DNA of 64,000 nucleotides from Paenibacillaceae bacterium (GTDB taxonomy: Bacteria; Bacillota; Bacilli; Paenibacillales; Paenibacillaceae): the NCBI GenBank assembly GCA_900766135.1, contig CAAFUF010000036.1, positions 1-64,000 on the forward strand, read 5' to 3'. The first letter of the stretch is position 1. Each line of letters opens with the position of its first letter. The notes under the pieces were generated by a model. It was not told the DNA's origin. It did not search any database and saw only the letters and a list, made by a program, of their open reading frames with translations. Shown piece by piece: positions 15,524 through 24,194 of the stretch. The position numbers and the translations under genes are program-made.

Positions 15524-16861
15524 TTAAACCTTAGCTACCGCTCGGCGCTCCAGCGTATACCGGTTCTCCGGAACCGGCAAGCCCAGGTTCCCGCGCAGCG
15601 TATCGCTTTCGTATTCGGTGCGGAACAAGCCGCGCTCTTGTAAAATCGGGACGACCCGATCCACAAACTCCTCCAGGCCGTTCGGAACGGCGGCGGCAAT
15701 CATGAACCCGTCGGCAGCTTCTCTCTCGAACCAGGCCTGAATCCGATCGGCGACTTGCTCCGGCGTACCGATGAAGCCGCCGCGCGGCGTTGCGGCCTGC
15801 AGCGCCACTTGTCTGAGCGTCAACCCATTTTCCTTGGCGTCTTTTTTGATTTTATCCGTGCCGCTTTGGAAGCTGTTTTTGCCCAAGTCGCCGAGTTCCG
15901 GGAACGGCTCGTCGAGCGGATATTGGGAGAAGTCGTGATGCTCGAAGAACCGTCCCAAATAATCCAGGGCATTCTCGATCGTCACGAGGCTGGCGACCTC
16001 TTGATACTTGCGTTCCGCCTCCTCCGGCGTGCGGCCAAGGATCGGGCTGATCCCCGGAAAGATCAGGACCTCCTCCGGGTTGCGCCCGAACGACACGGCG
16101 CGGGTCTTCACGTCTTGATAAAAGGCTTGCGCGTCCTCAAGCGTTTCATGCCCCGTGAACACGGAATCCGCATGTTTCGCCGCGTAATTTCTGCCGACCT
16201 CGGAGGAGCCCGCCTGGAAGATCACCGGCTGTCCTTGCTTGGAACGGGCGATATTAAGCGGTCCTTTCACTGAGAAGAACTCCCCGACGTGATTGAGCGT
16301 ATGCATTTTGTCCGGATCGAAAAACACCCCCGTCTCCTTATTCCGCACGAAGGCGTCATCCTCCCACGAGTCCCACAGGCCACGGGCAACCTCCAGAAAT
16401 TCGGTGGCAATCCGGTAACGTTTGGCATGATCCGGATGCTCCTTCTTCCCATAGTTTAGTGCGGAGCCTTCCAATGGGGAGGTCACGACGTTCCAGCCTG
16501 CGCGCCCGCCGCTGATCCTATCTAGGGAGGCGAACTGCCGGGCGACGGTGAACGGCTCGCTGTACGAAGTGGATAACGTCCCGACCAGGCCGACGTGTGT
16601 GCTTACCGCCGCCAAGGCGCTGAGGAGCGTTAAGGGCTCAAAACGATTCAGAAAATGAGGAATCGATTTCTCCGTGATATATAAGCCGTCCGCGATAAAC
16701 ACCAGGTCGAATTTGCCTTCCTCCGCCTTTTGCACCCAGCGTTTATATACGTCGATATTGATGCTGGCGTCAGGCTGCACGTCCGGATGGCGCCACAGGG
16801 AGGTTCCTCCTCCTACCCCGTGCAGCAACGCGCCCAATTTGAGTTGTTTTGGCTTCGCCAT
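15524..16861 (-). CDS. FMNH2-dependent monooxygenase, NtaA/SnaA/DszA family (YtnJ-like)
   Basis: 445-residue TIM-barrel flavin monooxygenase of the bacterial luciferase superfamily; members cleave C-S or C-N bonds with FMNH2 and O2. Family marks include the N-terminal LGALLHGVGGGTSLWRHP, RISGGRAGWNVVTS near 125, and the SPLEGSALNYG stretch just after it. Its length matches NtaA/DszA enzymes. In B. subtilis the homologous YtnJ is part of the S-(2-succino)cysteine disposal operon, which is the context here (cystine-type importer, YtmO-like monooxygenase and M20 deacetylase). RBS AGGAGGAACG precedes the ATG. Substrate by inference: an N-acetylated S-modified cysteine. Confidence 0.85.
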   Translation of the reverse strand: MAKPKQLKLGALLHGVGGGTSLWRHPDVQPDASINIDVYKRWVQKAEEGKFDLVFIADGLYITEKSIPHFLNRFEPLTLLSALAAVSTHVGLVGTLSTSYSEPFTVARQFASLDRISGGRAGWNVVTSPLEGSALNYGKKEHPDHAKRYRIATEFLEVARGLWDSWEDDAFVRNKETGVFFDPDKMHTLNHVGEFFSVKGPLNIARSKQGQPVIFQAGSSEVGRNYAAKHADSVFTGHETLEDAQAFYQDVKTRAVSFGRNPEEVLIFPGISPILGRTPEEAERKYQEVASLVTIENALDYLGRFFEHHDFSQYPLDEPFPELGDLGKNSFQSGTDKIKKDAKENGLTLRQVALQAATPRGGFIGTPEQVADRIQAWFEREAADGFMIAAAVPNGLEEFVDRVVPILQERGLFRTEYESDTLRGNLGLPVPENRYTLERRAVAKV

Positions 16862-16914
16862 AACTTCGTTCCTCCTTATCGATACGGTATCGTTTCCTTC
16901 TTCCCTTCCCTTGC

Positions 16915-17382
16915 TTAGGCAATCCCGGCTGCTTGTTTGATTCGATCGATTTGCCCCAAATGGCGCTGCACGTGGCGGGTAAATCCCTCCACGATATCCG
17001 TAATATTGACGGTCTCTCCTTTGGCGTTCACACCGGTTTTCCCCAGGTCGGCCGCATCCAAGCGGCTGAGCAGCAGACTGTTGTAGAGGAGGAGCGCATG
17101 GAAGGCCTGCAACACGTCGGCTACGCTACTCTCGTTGGCATATTGGCCGCTGACCCAGGCGTCTTGGTCAAAAGCCGGCAGCCGAGCCTCCGTCCCCGCC
17201 AGGATATCCCGGATCCGAAAAGAAATGACGAGGCTGTGATCCACCAAATGGGACAACACCTCCAGTACGCTCCAGCTCTCCGGCTTCGGCTTCCATGCCG
17301 TCTGCTCCTCGCTCAGGCCATCGATCGCCGAGACGAGCTGCCCATGCGTATTCAAAAAAGCTTCAAAGTTTACTTGGGTCAT
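16915..17382 (-). CDS. DinB-like protein
   Basis: 155-residue four-helix bundle of the DinB/YfiT superfamily. Likely metal ligands are the His residues of LSHLVDH near 44-50 and of TRHVQRHLGQI near 135-142. Some members are thiol-dependent S-transferases (bacillithiol or mycothiol), which would fit both a sulfur operon and an organism with bacillithiol genes, but that is inference. The ATG follows GGAGGGGATTGG. It lies between the monooxygenase and a pseudogene remnant, so it may have moved next to the amidohydrolase only after the pseudogene collapsed. Confidence 0.8.
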   Translation of the reverse strand: MTQVNFEAFLNTHGQLVSAIDGLSEEQTAWKPKPESWSVLEVLSHLVDHSLVISFRIRDILAGTEARLPAFDQDAWVSGQYANESSVADVLQAFHALLLYNSLLLSRLDAADLGKTGVNAKGETVNITDIVEGFTRHVQRHLGQIDRIKQAAGIA

Positions 17383-17420
17383 CCAATCCCCTCCGAATCA
17401 AAATCAGGCTTCCATTTAAA

Positions 17421-17605
17421 CGGGATCTCCGCCGTATGCATGCCGGATCAGCCGGGCTCGCCATGATGGCTGCCTTCCCGGTGCGGGGGATCATAAGCGT
17501 CGATAGCAGCGTCCGGAGCCCCTTGCGAGCCAAATAATAACCGGCGCTCATCCCCATAGAGCCCGCGCCGACGACAATGACGTCATAGGAGGCGACCGTA
17601 CTCAT
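17421..17605 (-). pseudogene. Remnant of an FAD amino-acid oxidase (SolA/monomeric sarcosine oxidase type)
   Basis: The frame opens with ATG at 17605 overlapping the amidohydrolase stop and encodes a clean FAD-binding start, YDVIVVGAGSMGMSAGYYLA, then RKGLRTLL. Near 17505 the reading shifts: the next frame continues IDAYDPPHREGSHHGEP. Near 17454 it shifts again and continues LIRHAYGGDP, the known SoxA/SolA pattern, and then homology ends at about 17421. Each break is repaired by adding one base, so two single-base deletions plus loss of about 85% of the gene explain it. What remains open is an 80-residue frame that is not a working enzyme. Confidence 0.82.
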
Positions 17606-18801
17606 CGGAGCGCCCCTTCCTTCCGCCCGACCTCCCTTTGCTGACCATCCAGCGCCAGTTCCGCCAGCTTCACGAAGAAGCCGATGCTTACCGGAATCGC
17701 CTGCTCATCAAGATCGAAAGCCGGGTGATGCCATTCCCGCGGTCCATCCGTCCCCATGAAGACGAAGAGTCCCGGAACTTCCCGTTGATACCAGGAAAAG
17801 TCCTCTCCCGCGGGCGATGGAACCGGCGTAACGGCCCGATATCCCGCCGCCTCCGCCGCGGCTAGCCCGAGCTCCGCCAGCGCAGGGTCGTTCAGCACGG
17901 GCGGCGGGCCTTCGATCCAGCGGATGGCGGCCGTCGTGCCAAACGCAGCCGCCACTCCCTGAACAACCTCCTCAAAGCGCTTCAGCACCCGCTGCCGCAC
18001 CTCTTCGTCAAAGGTCCGGATCGTGCCTTCCAGCAGCGCTTGTTCGGGGACGACGTTCCAGGCCGTCCCGCTATGCAGCTTCGTGACGCTGATGACGGCG
18101 CTCTCCAGCGAACCGACGTTCCGGCTGACGATCGATTGCAGCGCCGTCACGAGATGCGCGGCGGTGACGATCGGGTCGTTGCCGGCTTCCGGCACGGCCG
18201 CATGGGTCCCCCGCCCGGCGATCTCGACGACAAAGCCATCGGCGGCGGCCATCAACGGGCCGCTCTTGATCCCGATCGTTCCGACGGGAAGATCCGGCTT
18301 ATTGTGCATGCCGAAGATGGCTTGCACCCCTTCCAATGCGCCGCTGTCGATGACTTGCCGCGCGCCTTTGGCTTTCTCCTCGGCCGGCTGGAAGATCAGC
18401 CGGACCGTGCCCTTCAGCTGCGACTCCCGGGCTTTCAGCGCATATGCCGTACCGATCAGGGCGGCGGTATGGAAATCATGCCCGCAGGCATGCATCTTGC
18501 CCGGATGCGTCGAGGCAAACGGCAGCCCGGTCTCCTCCTGGATCGGCAGCGCGTCTATATCCGCCCGAAACGCGATAACCGGTCCACCCTGGAGCCCGCC
18601 GACCTCTGCGACCAGCCCGGTCGCCAGCGGTACGTCCAGGATCCGGACGCCCGCTTCCTCCAGCCAGCTGCGGATTCGGCGGGTCGTCTCGAATTCCTCG
18701 TTCGACAGCTCCGGGTACTGGTGCAGCTCTCGGCGAATCGCCACGAACCGTTCTGCCGTTATCCCGGGCGTCCCTTGAATCGTATAAGTATCGTTAGACA
18801 T
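17602..18801 (-). CDS. M20 family amidohydrolase/deacetylase (YtnL/SndA-like)
   Basis: 399-residue cytoplasmic metallohydrolase of the M20D (hippurate hydrolase/N-acyl-amino-acid deacetylase) group. Metal ligands are in MHACGHDFH near 107, QPAEEKAKG near 140, and the C-terminal WHHPAFD near 365; the dimerisation-domain His is in RGTHAAVPEAGNDP. In the B. subtilis S-(2-succino)cysteine pathway an enzyme of this family (YtnL) removes acetyl groups, so deacetylation of an N-acetyl thio-amino acid is the natural inference. Two bases separate it from the stop of the monooxygenase before it. Its own stop overlaps the pseudogene ATG. Confidence 0.87.
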   Translation of the reverse strand: MSNDTYTIQGTPGITAERFVAIRRELHQYPELSNEEFETTRRIRSWLEEAGVRILDVPLATGLVAEVGGLQGGPVIAFRADIDALPIQEETGLPFASTHPGKMHACGHDFHTAALIGTAYALKARESQLKGTVRLIFQPAEEKAKGARQVIDSGALEGVQAIFGMHNKPDLPVGTIGIKSGPLMAAADGFVVEIAGRGTHAAVPEAGNDPIVTAAHLVTALQSIVSRNVGSLESAVISVTKLHSGTAWNVVPEQALLEGTIRTFDEEVRQRVLKRFEEVVQGVAAAFGTTAAIRWIEGPPPVLNDPALAELGLAAAEAAGYRAVTPVPSPAGEDFSWYQREVPGLFVFMGTDGPREWHHPAFDLDEQAIPVSIGFFVKLAELALDGQQREVGRKEGALR

Positions 18802-18803
18802 GG

Positions 18804-19820
18804 TTACGCCTCCGCTGTCACTTCGACCAAAGCCTCGTGAAGCAGTTCAAAGGAGCGGACACGCTTCTCGAAAGGGCTGATATTGCTGGTAACGATCACT
18901 TCCTCAATGCCGGTGTCCCGCTGCAGCGCCAGCAGCTGCTCGCGGACGGCTTCCTTGGTGCCTTTGACAATCCAGGGCTCCTGCTCCTCGATCGTATAAG
19001 ACTCTCCCGCCTGACGGCCGAACTCTTCCGCTTGCTCCCGCGTGCCGAGCGTCACCGTTTTGCCGCTGCCCAGCCGCACCTTCACGACCTTCTGCTTGCC
19101 GGCGAGTTCGGCGGCTTCCGCTTCGGATTCGGCGACGACGACGGACAACGCCAGGATGACTTGAGGCTCCGAGCCGTACGACGTATCAAAGCTCTGCCGG
19201 TAAGTTTGGATCGCCTTGAGTGCGATTGCCGGATCCCCGTTAATGAACAGGGAGAACACATAAGGCAAACCGAGTCCGGCGGCAATCTCCGCACTGTCCA
19301 CGCTCGCTCCGAGCACGTAAAGCTCGGGGGCCTGCGCCGGGCGCGGGGCCGCGCGCAATCCAGCCAGCGGGTGATCCGCCTCCAGGCGGTCCTGCACGTA
19401 TTTGCGCAGCTCCACGATTTTGTCCGTCAGGGAAGCTGATTCCCGCGTGCCTTGCTGCAAAGCCTGCGTGCTTTTTGGTAATCCTCCGGGAGCGCGGCCG
19501 ACGCCAAGGTCCACTCGCCCCGGCTCCAGGGAAGCCAACACATTAAAGTTCTCCGCCACCTTATAGGGACTGTAATGTTGCAGCATCACGCCTCCGGAGC
19601 CGATGCGGATCGTGTTCGTTTTGGCCAGGAGGTAAGAGATCAGCACCTCCGGCGAGGAACCAGCTACCTGTTCCGAATCATGATGCTCCGACACCCAAAA
19701 CCGCCGGAACTCCAGCTCTTCGGATTTTCGGGCCAGCGAAACGGTATGCGCGAACGCCTCCTCCGCCGTTTCTCCCGGGTAAATCGGGCTTTGATCCAAC
19801 ACGCTAATCGTGAGTCCCAT
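18804..19820 (-). CDS. LLM-class flavin-dependent oxidoreductase (YtmO-like)
   Basis: 338-residue luciferase-like monooxygenase of the MsnO/YtmO subgroup. The N-terminus LTISVLDQSPIYPGETAEEA and the segments FWVSEHHDSEQVAGSSPEVL and GSGGVMLQHYSPYKVAENF are diagnostic. It should use FMNH2 from the reductase at 14935. In B. subtilis YtmO sits between the cystine-type transporter and YtnJ, and here the order transporter, YtmO-like, amidohydrolase, YtnJ-like is nearly the same. The start ATG is 18 bp from the ATPase gene, preceded by GGCGAAAGAGA. Exact step unknown. Confidence 0.86.
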   Translation of the reverse strand: MGLTISVLDQSPIYPGETAEEAFAHTVSLARKSEELEFRRFWVSEHHDSEQVAGSSPEVLISYLLAKTNTIRIGSGGVMLQHYSPYKVAENFNVLASLEPGRVDLGVGRAPGGLPKSTQALQQGTRESASLTDKIVELRKYVQDRLEADHPLAGLRAAPRPAQAPELYVLGASVDSAEIAAGLGLPYVFSLFINGDPAIALKAIQTYRQSFDTSYGSEPQVILALSVVVAESEAEAAELAGKQKVVKVRLGSGKTVTLGTREQAEEFGRQAGESYTIEEQEPWIVKGTKEAVREQLLALQRDTGIEEVIVTSNISPFEKRVRSFELLHEALVEVTAEA

Positions 19821-19838
19821 CTCTCTTTCGCCTCCAAA

Positions 19839-20591
19839 CTAAATGTTATAGTTAAGCTCGGGAGTAATTCGTTTCAGGAACTGCTTCGTCCGTTCTTCGC
19901 GCGGATGGTACAGCAGCTCCGCCGGGCTCCCTTCTTCCACGATGACGCCGCCGTCCATGAACACGGCGTGGTTGGCCACGTCGCGGGCAAACCCCATCTC
20001 ATGGGTTACGACAATCATCGTGATCCCTTCCTTGGCAATCTTACGGATAACCTCCAGCACTTCGCCGACAAGCTCCGGATCCAGAGCCGACGTAGGTTCG
20101 TCGAACAGAATCACCTCCGGCTCCAAGGCGAGCGCCCGGGCAATGCCCACCCGTTGCTGCTGACCTCCCGACAGCTGGCTCGGATAGGCGTCCAGCTTGC
20201 CGGCCAGACCGACCTTCTCCAGCAGTGCGATGCTGCGGGCTTTGGCCTCTTCCTTCGGCATGTTTTTGACGATGACCAGGCCTTCCATCACGTTCTCCAG
20301 CGCCGTCTTGTGCCGAAACAAGTTATATTGCTGGAACACCATCGCCGACTTTTGCCGAAGGGCATGGATATCTTTCTTCGTCGCTCGACTGCAATTCAGC
20401 TGAAAATCGCCGATGGCAATCTCGCCGCCGCTTGGCTTCTCCAGATAGTTGATGCATCGCAGCAGCGTGGTTTTGCCGGAACCGCTGGGTCCCAGAATGA
20501 CTACGACATCACCTTGGTTTACCGTTAGATCGATGGATTTTAACACCTGCTGGCGCCCAAAGGACTTGGAAATATGACGGAGCTGAATCAT
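19839..20591 (-). CDS. tcyN: Amino-acid ABC transporter ATP-binding protein (TcyN type)
   Basis: 250-residue ATPase of a polar amino-acid importer. Walker A is GPSGSGKTT near 34-42, the Q-loop MVFQQYNLF near 84, the ABC signature LSGGQQQR near 141, Walker B VILFDEPTSALD near 160, and H-loop THEMGF near 200. Its start overlaps the end of the permease gene by four bases. The whole importer (SBP, two permeases, ATPase) mirrors TcyJKLMN of B. subtilis, which carries cystine and related S-compounds; the neighbouring monooxygenases support sulfur amino acids as substrate. Confidence 0.88.
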   Translation of the reverse strand: MIQLRHISKSFGRQQVLKSIDLTVNQGDVVVILGPSGSGKTTLLRCINYLEKPSGGEIAIGDFQLNCSRATKKDIHALRQKSAMVFQQYNLFRHKTALENVMEGLVIVKNMPKEEAKARSIALLEKVGLAGKLDAYPSQLSGGQQQRVGIARALALEPEVILFDEPTSALDPELVGEVLEVIRKIAKEGITMIVVTHEMGFARDVANHAVFMDGGVIVEEGSPAELLYHPREERTKQFLKRITPELNYNI

Positions 20592-21298
20592 GCCACTCCC
20601 CCCCGGTTGTAAAGTTGGATTCGTTTCTCGAGCCGCGCCGTCAGCCGTTCGATCAAGACGGTCAGTCCCCAGAAAATCACCGCCGCCGCTAAGTAGGCCT
20701 CAAAAAACTTCCAGTTGGTCGAAGCGACGATTTGCGCTTTAGCGTTAATATCTACGACGGAGACGGTAAAGGCCAGCGTCGAGCCGTGCAGCATCCCGAT
20801 CGCCGAGTTCGACAGGTTCGGGAGGCTGACCGCCAGCGCCTGGGGGAACACGATCCGCCGAAGCGCTTGAAACGTCGTCATCCCGACGGAATAGGCCGCC
20901 TCGAGCTGACCGCGGTTCACCGCCAGCAAACCCGAACGAACCACCTCGGACATATAAGCCCCGGCTGTGATGGAGAACGAAATGAAGGCAAAAGCGATCA
21001 TCGGGATGGAGGCGGATTTGAACCCCCAACCAAACCAGTTGGATAAGCCGTCAAGGATCACCGGCAAACCGAAGTAAATGAGCAGTAAGTGCGTCAGCAT
21101 CGGCGTTCCGCGGATAAAGATGACATAGGCGGTGGAAAGCGGACCCAGCACAGGCACCCGATACAGCCGGAACAACGCGGTGATCACGCCGATTCCAAAG
21201 CCGACCGAGACGGACACGGCGGTAATCAGCAACGTGGTAGGAATCGCTGACAGCAATTGAATGAATGCCGTCCAGACGAACGAGGGGTCGATTTTCAT
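20588..21298 (-). CDS. tcyM: Amino-acid ABC transporter permease (TcyM type)
   Basis: 236-residue inner-membrane permease of the His/Glu/Gln family with about five helices. The EAA loop that docks on the ATPase reads EAAYSVGMTTFQALRRIVFPQ near 130-150. The N-terminus is MKIDPSFVWTAFIQLLSAIP. It overlaps both neighbours (four bases each), so the three genes are translationally coupled. It should pair with the 264-residue permease as the heterodimeric channel. Confidence 0.87.
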   Translation of the reverse strand: MKIDPSFVWTAFIQLLSAIPTTLLITAVSVSVGFGIGVITALFRLYRVPVLGPLSTAYVIFIRGTPMLTHLLLIYFGLPVILDGLSNWFGWGFKSASIPMIAFAFISFSITAGAYMSEVVRSGLLAVNRGQLEAAYSVGMTTFQALRRIVFPQALAVSLPNLSNSAIGMLHGSTLAFTVSVVDINAKAQIVASTNWKFFEAYLAAAVIFWGLTVLIERLTARLEKRIQLYNRGGVA

Positions 21299-22089
21299 AG
21301 TTTTGCGCCTCCTTTTTCCGCGCCGATCCCGGCGAACATGCCCCGGATCGATGGCTTCCGCTCGATGCGAAATCTTCTTCTCTCCGCCCCATCCGGCTGC
21401 TCATGCTTCAGCAAACGCCGCTCGGCGGCCCGCAGCAGCTTCTCTAGCGTGAAGCTCACGACCAGATAAATGAACGCCAGAGCCAGATACGCTTCGATAA
21501 AATGCTGGGTGAGCGCGCCCAAAGTCTGGGCTTTTCCGGTCATTTCCATGACGCCGAGCGTAAACGCCAGCGAAGTATCCTTCAGCAAGGCAATCACCAT
21601 ATTGGAAAATACCGGCACCGCAACCGCCAGCGCCTGCGGCAATACGATTCTTGTAAACGCCTGAGTCCCCTTCATTCCGATGGCATAAGCCGCTTCAACC
21701 TGTCCCCGGTCCACGGCCGTCACCGAAGCGCGGATGGTCTCCGACATAAAGGCTCCGGTGTGCAAACCGTAGGTCAAAATGACGAAGAATAACACGGGCG
21801 CGCGGGAGATATCCAGGTGGGCCAGCTTCAACAGCTCCGGCAAGCCATAATAGAACAGGAACAATTGAATCAAAATCGGCGTCCCTCTAAAAAACGAGAC
21901 ATACGCCATCGAAAACTGCTCCAAGACCGGAATGCGGTACAGCCGAGGGAACGCGATCAAAAACCCGACGACGATCCCCGTCAACAGCGACCCGCCCACA
22001 ATCAGCAAGGTTACGCCCAGCGTCGACCACAGCTTCGAAAAGGCGCCGATCACGAAAGAGAAATCAAACGGTGCCCCCACGAAAATCAC
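21295..22089 (-). CDS. tcyL: Amino-acid ABC transporter permease (TcyL type)
   Basis: 264-residue permease, second half of the channel. The EAA loop is EAAYAIGMKGTQAFTRIVLPQ near 130-150, almost the same as in its partner. It has a longer, basic C-terminal tail (RRLLKHEQPDGAERRR) extending about 40 residues past the last helix, unusual for this family. The ATG at 22089 follows GGGAAAGGAGGGTGATTTTCGTG. The overlap with the next permease is ATGA. Confidence 0.87.
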   Translation of the reverse strand: MIFVGAPFDFSFVIGAFSKLWSTLGVTLLIVGGSLLTGIVVGFLIAFPRLYRIPVLEQFSMAYVSFFRGTPILIQLFLFYYGLPELLKLAHLDISRAPVLFFVILTYGLHTGAFMSETIRASVTAVDRGQVEAAYAIGMKGTQAFTRIVLPQALAVAVPVFSNMVIALLKDTSLAFTLGVMEMTGKAQTLGALTQHFIEAYLALAFIYLVVSFTLEKLLRAAERRLLKHEQPDGAERRRFRIERKPSIRGMFAGIGAEKGGAKL

Positions 22090-22110
22090 CCTCCTTTCCC
22101 GTCTTGCTCG

Positions 22111-22944
22111 TTAGTTATCGGAAGTAAAGTCTTCCCCGAGCCATTCCTTGCTCAGCTTGCCTAACGTGCCATCGGCTTTCAATTCCTTGATGGCGCCGTC
22201 GATGTCGTCGGCGAGCTTCTGCGCCTCCGGATCGTCCTTCCGGAATACAAAGAGGATATCCGCTTCGGACAGGTCCTCACCGGTCGTCTTCAGTTTCCCT
22301 TGGGGGTCGATCAGCGAAAGCGAGAAGTCCGCTCCCAGCGTGGCATCCACGCGTCCCGACGTGATTTGGCTGACCGTATCGTTAGCCGCACCGCTTTGAT
22401 AAACGATTTCGATCGCATTGTTATTTTCTTTGTTATAGTTCTCCAGGATTTGCGCCTCCGCGCTGGTAGCCCCTGTCAGCACCTTTTTTCCCTTCAAGTC
22501 GTCCAGCGAATGAATCGTATCGTTGTCTTTCGCGACGATAATTTTGTTTCTCCAGTGGGCGTAGGGCTCTTTGTTGAACAGGTACTTCTCGGACCGCTCC
22601 GGATTCTTCTCCATCTCGTGGGCGACAAAATCGATCTTCTTCGTCTCCAGGCTTAGCAGCAGGTTGGAAAACTCCTGGGTCTGGAACTCGAATTCATATT
22701 CTGCCAGACGGTTATCGATTTCGCGAACAAGTTCAACGTCAAAGCCGGTTAACTTCCCGTTCTCGTCGATAAAGCATACTTTAGGAAATCCCGTCCCCGT
22801 ACCCACGATGATTTTCTTGACTTCCCCCGAGGCCGCGCTCGCTGCAGCTCCCTTGGATTCCGGCCCGCCGGATGTCTCCGTTCCGCATCCTGCCAGCACT
22901 CCCGTTAACACCAGTACGGCCACCGCATTTAACCATCTTTTCAT
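22111..22944 (-). CDS. Amino-acid ABC transporter substrate-binding lipoprotein (TcyJ/TcyK type)
   Basis: 277-residue lipoprotein that captures the amino acid outside the membrane. The lipobox is LAGC (MKRWLNAVAVLVLTGVLAGC). The family 3 solute-binding signature GFDVELVREIDNRL lies near residues 68-80, with KIDFVAHEMEKNPERSEKYLF around 110-130. This is the first gene of the sulfur operon; AAGGGG precedes the ATG. B. subtilis has two such proteins (TcyJ and TcyK), but only one occurs here, so a one-to-one name is not justified. Confidence 0.88.
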   Translation of the reverse strand: MKRWLNAVAVLVLTGVLAGCGTETSGGPESKGAAASAASGEVKKIIVGTGTGFPKVCFIDENGKLTGFDVELVREIDNRLAEYEFEFQTQEFSNLLLSLETKKIDFVAHEMEKNPERSEKYLFNKEPYAHWRNKIIVAKDNDTIHSLDDLKGKKVLTGATSAEAQILENYNKENNNAIEIVYQSGAANDTVSQITSGRVDATLGADFSLSLIDPQGKLKTTGEDLSEADILFVFRKDDPEAQKLADDIDGAIKELKADGTLGKLSKEWLGEDFTSDN

Positions 22945-22989
22945 GTCTCTTGCCCCTTCCCCATTCGCGATTTTCTTTGTTTTACAATC

Positions 22990-23018
22990 CCTATAAGTTT
23001 AGTCAGGATTATGTTGAC
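22990..23018 (-). promoter_or_regulatory. Probable LysR-regulated promoter of the sulfur operon
   Basis: In the 103-bp gap before the binding-protein gene, a TATAGG -10-like hexamer overlaps an ATAA-N12-TTAT dyad (22993-23012), the kind of interrupted inverted repeat LysR proteins bind. The motif gTTTAGTCrGG recurs at about 24113 upstream of the acetyltransferase gene. No good -35 is present, as expected for an activated promoter. Confidence 0.4.
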
Positions 23019-23047
23019 ACTACTTTACTGTGATTTTTGTTACGCGT

Positions 23048-23956
23048 CTAATCGAGTTTTTCTATGGGTACATGCAAATCGTTAATGGGTGGAGCGCCTA
23101 GTTCCAATAGGGCGTCCATAAAAACATTGTTTTCGCCGCTGAGGGAGATCAGATGGGTTTGCAAGGAGACGCCCGCCGTCTCGAGGATGTCTACCGGGAC
23201 AAGGCTTCCCTCCTCAACTTCATGTCTGGCGGACAGACCGGGGAGAAAGCAAATGCCGGCCCGGCTTAATACGAGTTTCTTGGCGGTCTCGGCATGATCG
23301 ACTTGAAACACGATGTTCGGCGGCTGCTCCAGGCTTTCGAACGCGCGGTGAATTCGCATCCAGTCGAGCGAGCCGCATTCGAAGAATACGAGCGGTTCCC
23401 GCCGGATGTCACGGATGGAGGCGCTACCGGCCGTGGCAAGCGGGTGATCTTTATATACGTAAAGCCGGATGGGGTCATCGTAGAAGGGATAGGATTGGAA
23501 GGCCGGACTCATTTGCTTGCGCGCGAAAGCCAGGTTGATTTTTTTAGCGGTCAGCTTTGCCGCAAGGACGTCGGTCGGGCCGGTTGTCACCTTGAAGTTG
23601 ATCAACGGAAAGCGTTGATGCAGAAGCATGAGCAAATGCGGCATCAAGTAGTTGGACACGGATACGGTACTGCCGATTCGAAGCTCCTCGGGGGTACCCG
23701 GCCGGGAGTGGAGATGATGTTTCCCTTTTTGGTAAGTCTGGAGGATTTGCTGGGCATAAGGTAGAAATTGTTTGCCTTTTTCCGTCAATTGGATTTGCTT
23801 CCCCAAGCGATCAAATAATCGGCTGTCCAGCTCCCGTTCGAGCGATTGTATCCGCGCGGTCACCGTCGGCTGGGAAAGAAACAGCACCTCCGCGGCCTTG
23901 TTGAAGCTGCCGTAGTGATTAATGTACACAAAAGCCTCGATATGATCGATGTTCAA
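23048..23956 (-). CDS. LysR-family regulator (YtlI-like)
   Basis: 302-residue LysR activator. The start is the TTG at 23956, seven bases after AGAGGAGGG; the ATG at 23989 lacks a site and adds an unrelated tail. The winged helix-turn-helix covers 1-60: FVYINHYGSFNKAAEVLFLS then QPTVTARIQSLERELDSRLF. The rest is the periplasmic-binding-like effector domain. It stands directly upstream of the importer operon on the same strand, and in B. subtilis YtlI, at the matching place, activates the ytmI operon. O-acetylserine-type or S-modified cysteine effectors are possible. Confidence 0.87.
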   Translation of the reverse strand: MNIDHIEAFVYINHYGSFNKAAEVLFLSQPTVTARIQSLERELDSRLFDRLGKQIQLTEKGKQFLPYAQQILQTYQKGKHHLHSRPGTPEELRIGSTVSVSNYLMPHLLMLLHQRFPLINFKVTTGPTDVLAAKLTAKKINLAFARKQMSPAFQSYPFYDDPIRLYVYKDHPLATAGSASIRDIRREPLVFFECGSLDWMRIHRAFESLEQPPNIVFQVDHAETAKKLVLSRAGICFLPGLSARHEVEEGSLVPVDILETAGVSLQTHLISLSGENNVFMDALLELGAPPINDLHVPIEKLD

Positions 23957-24194
23957 AACGGTCCCTCCTCTAACGTTCATATATCTCACTATACCAATCT
24001 ACATAGACGGTTTTTGGTTAAATTATCCTTTATCTTAGGGAGCCCGCCACTTTTTGTCAATCCTCCGATATAGAATTTCTTAATGGAAGTGCAAATATTT
24101 TTATATTCCGATGCGTTTAGTCGGTATTTAGCTTATACTTAGCTCACTTCACTTGATTGATGAACGAACTACCTCTATAAAGGGAGTGTTGGAA

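Noticed and set aside
17363..17605. Open 80-residue frame as an intact protein
   Set aside because: It is the N-terminus of an oxidase with two frameshifts and truncation, so it was listed as a pseudogene.
23014..23042. TTGACA on the plus strand upstream of the binding-protein gene
   Set aside because: Its -10 would be TTGTTA and it would transcribe antisense to the LysR gene; no supporting ORF or terminator.
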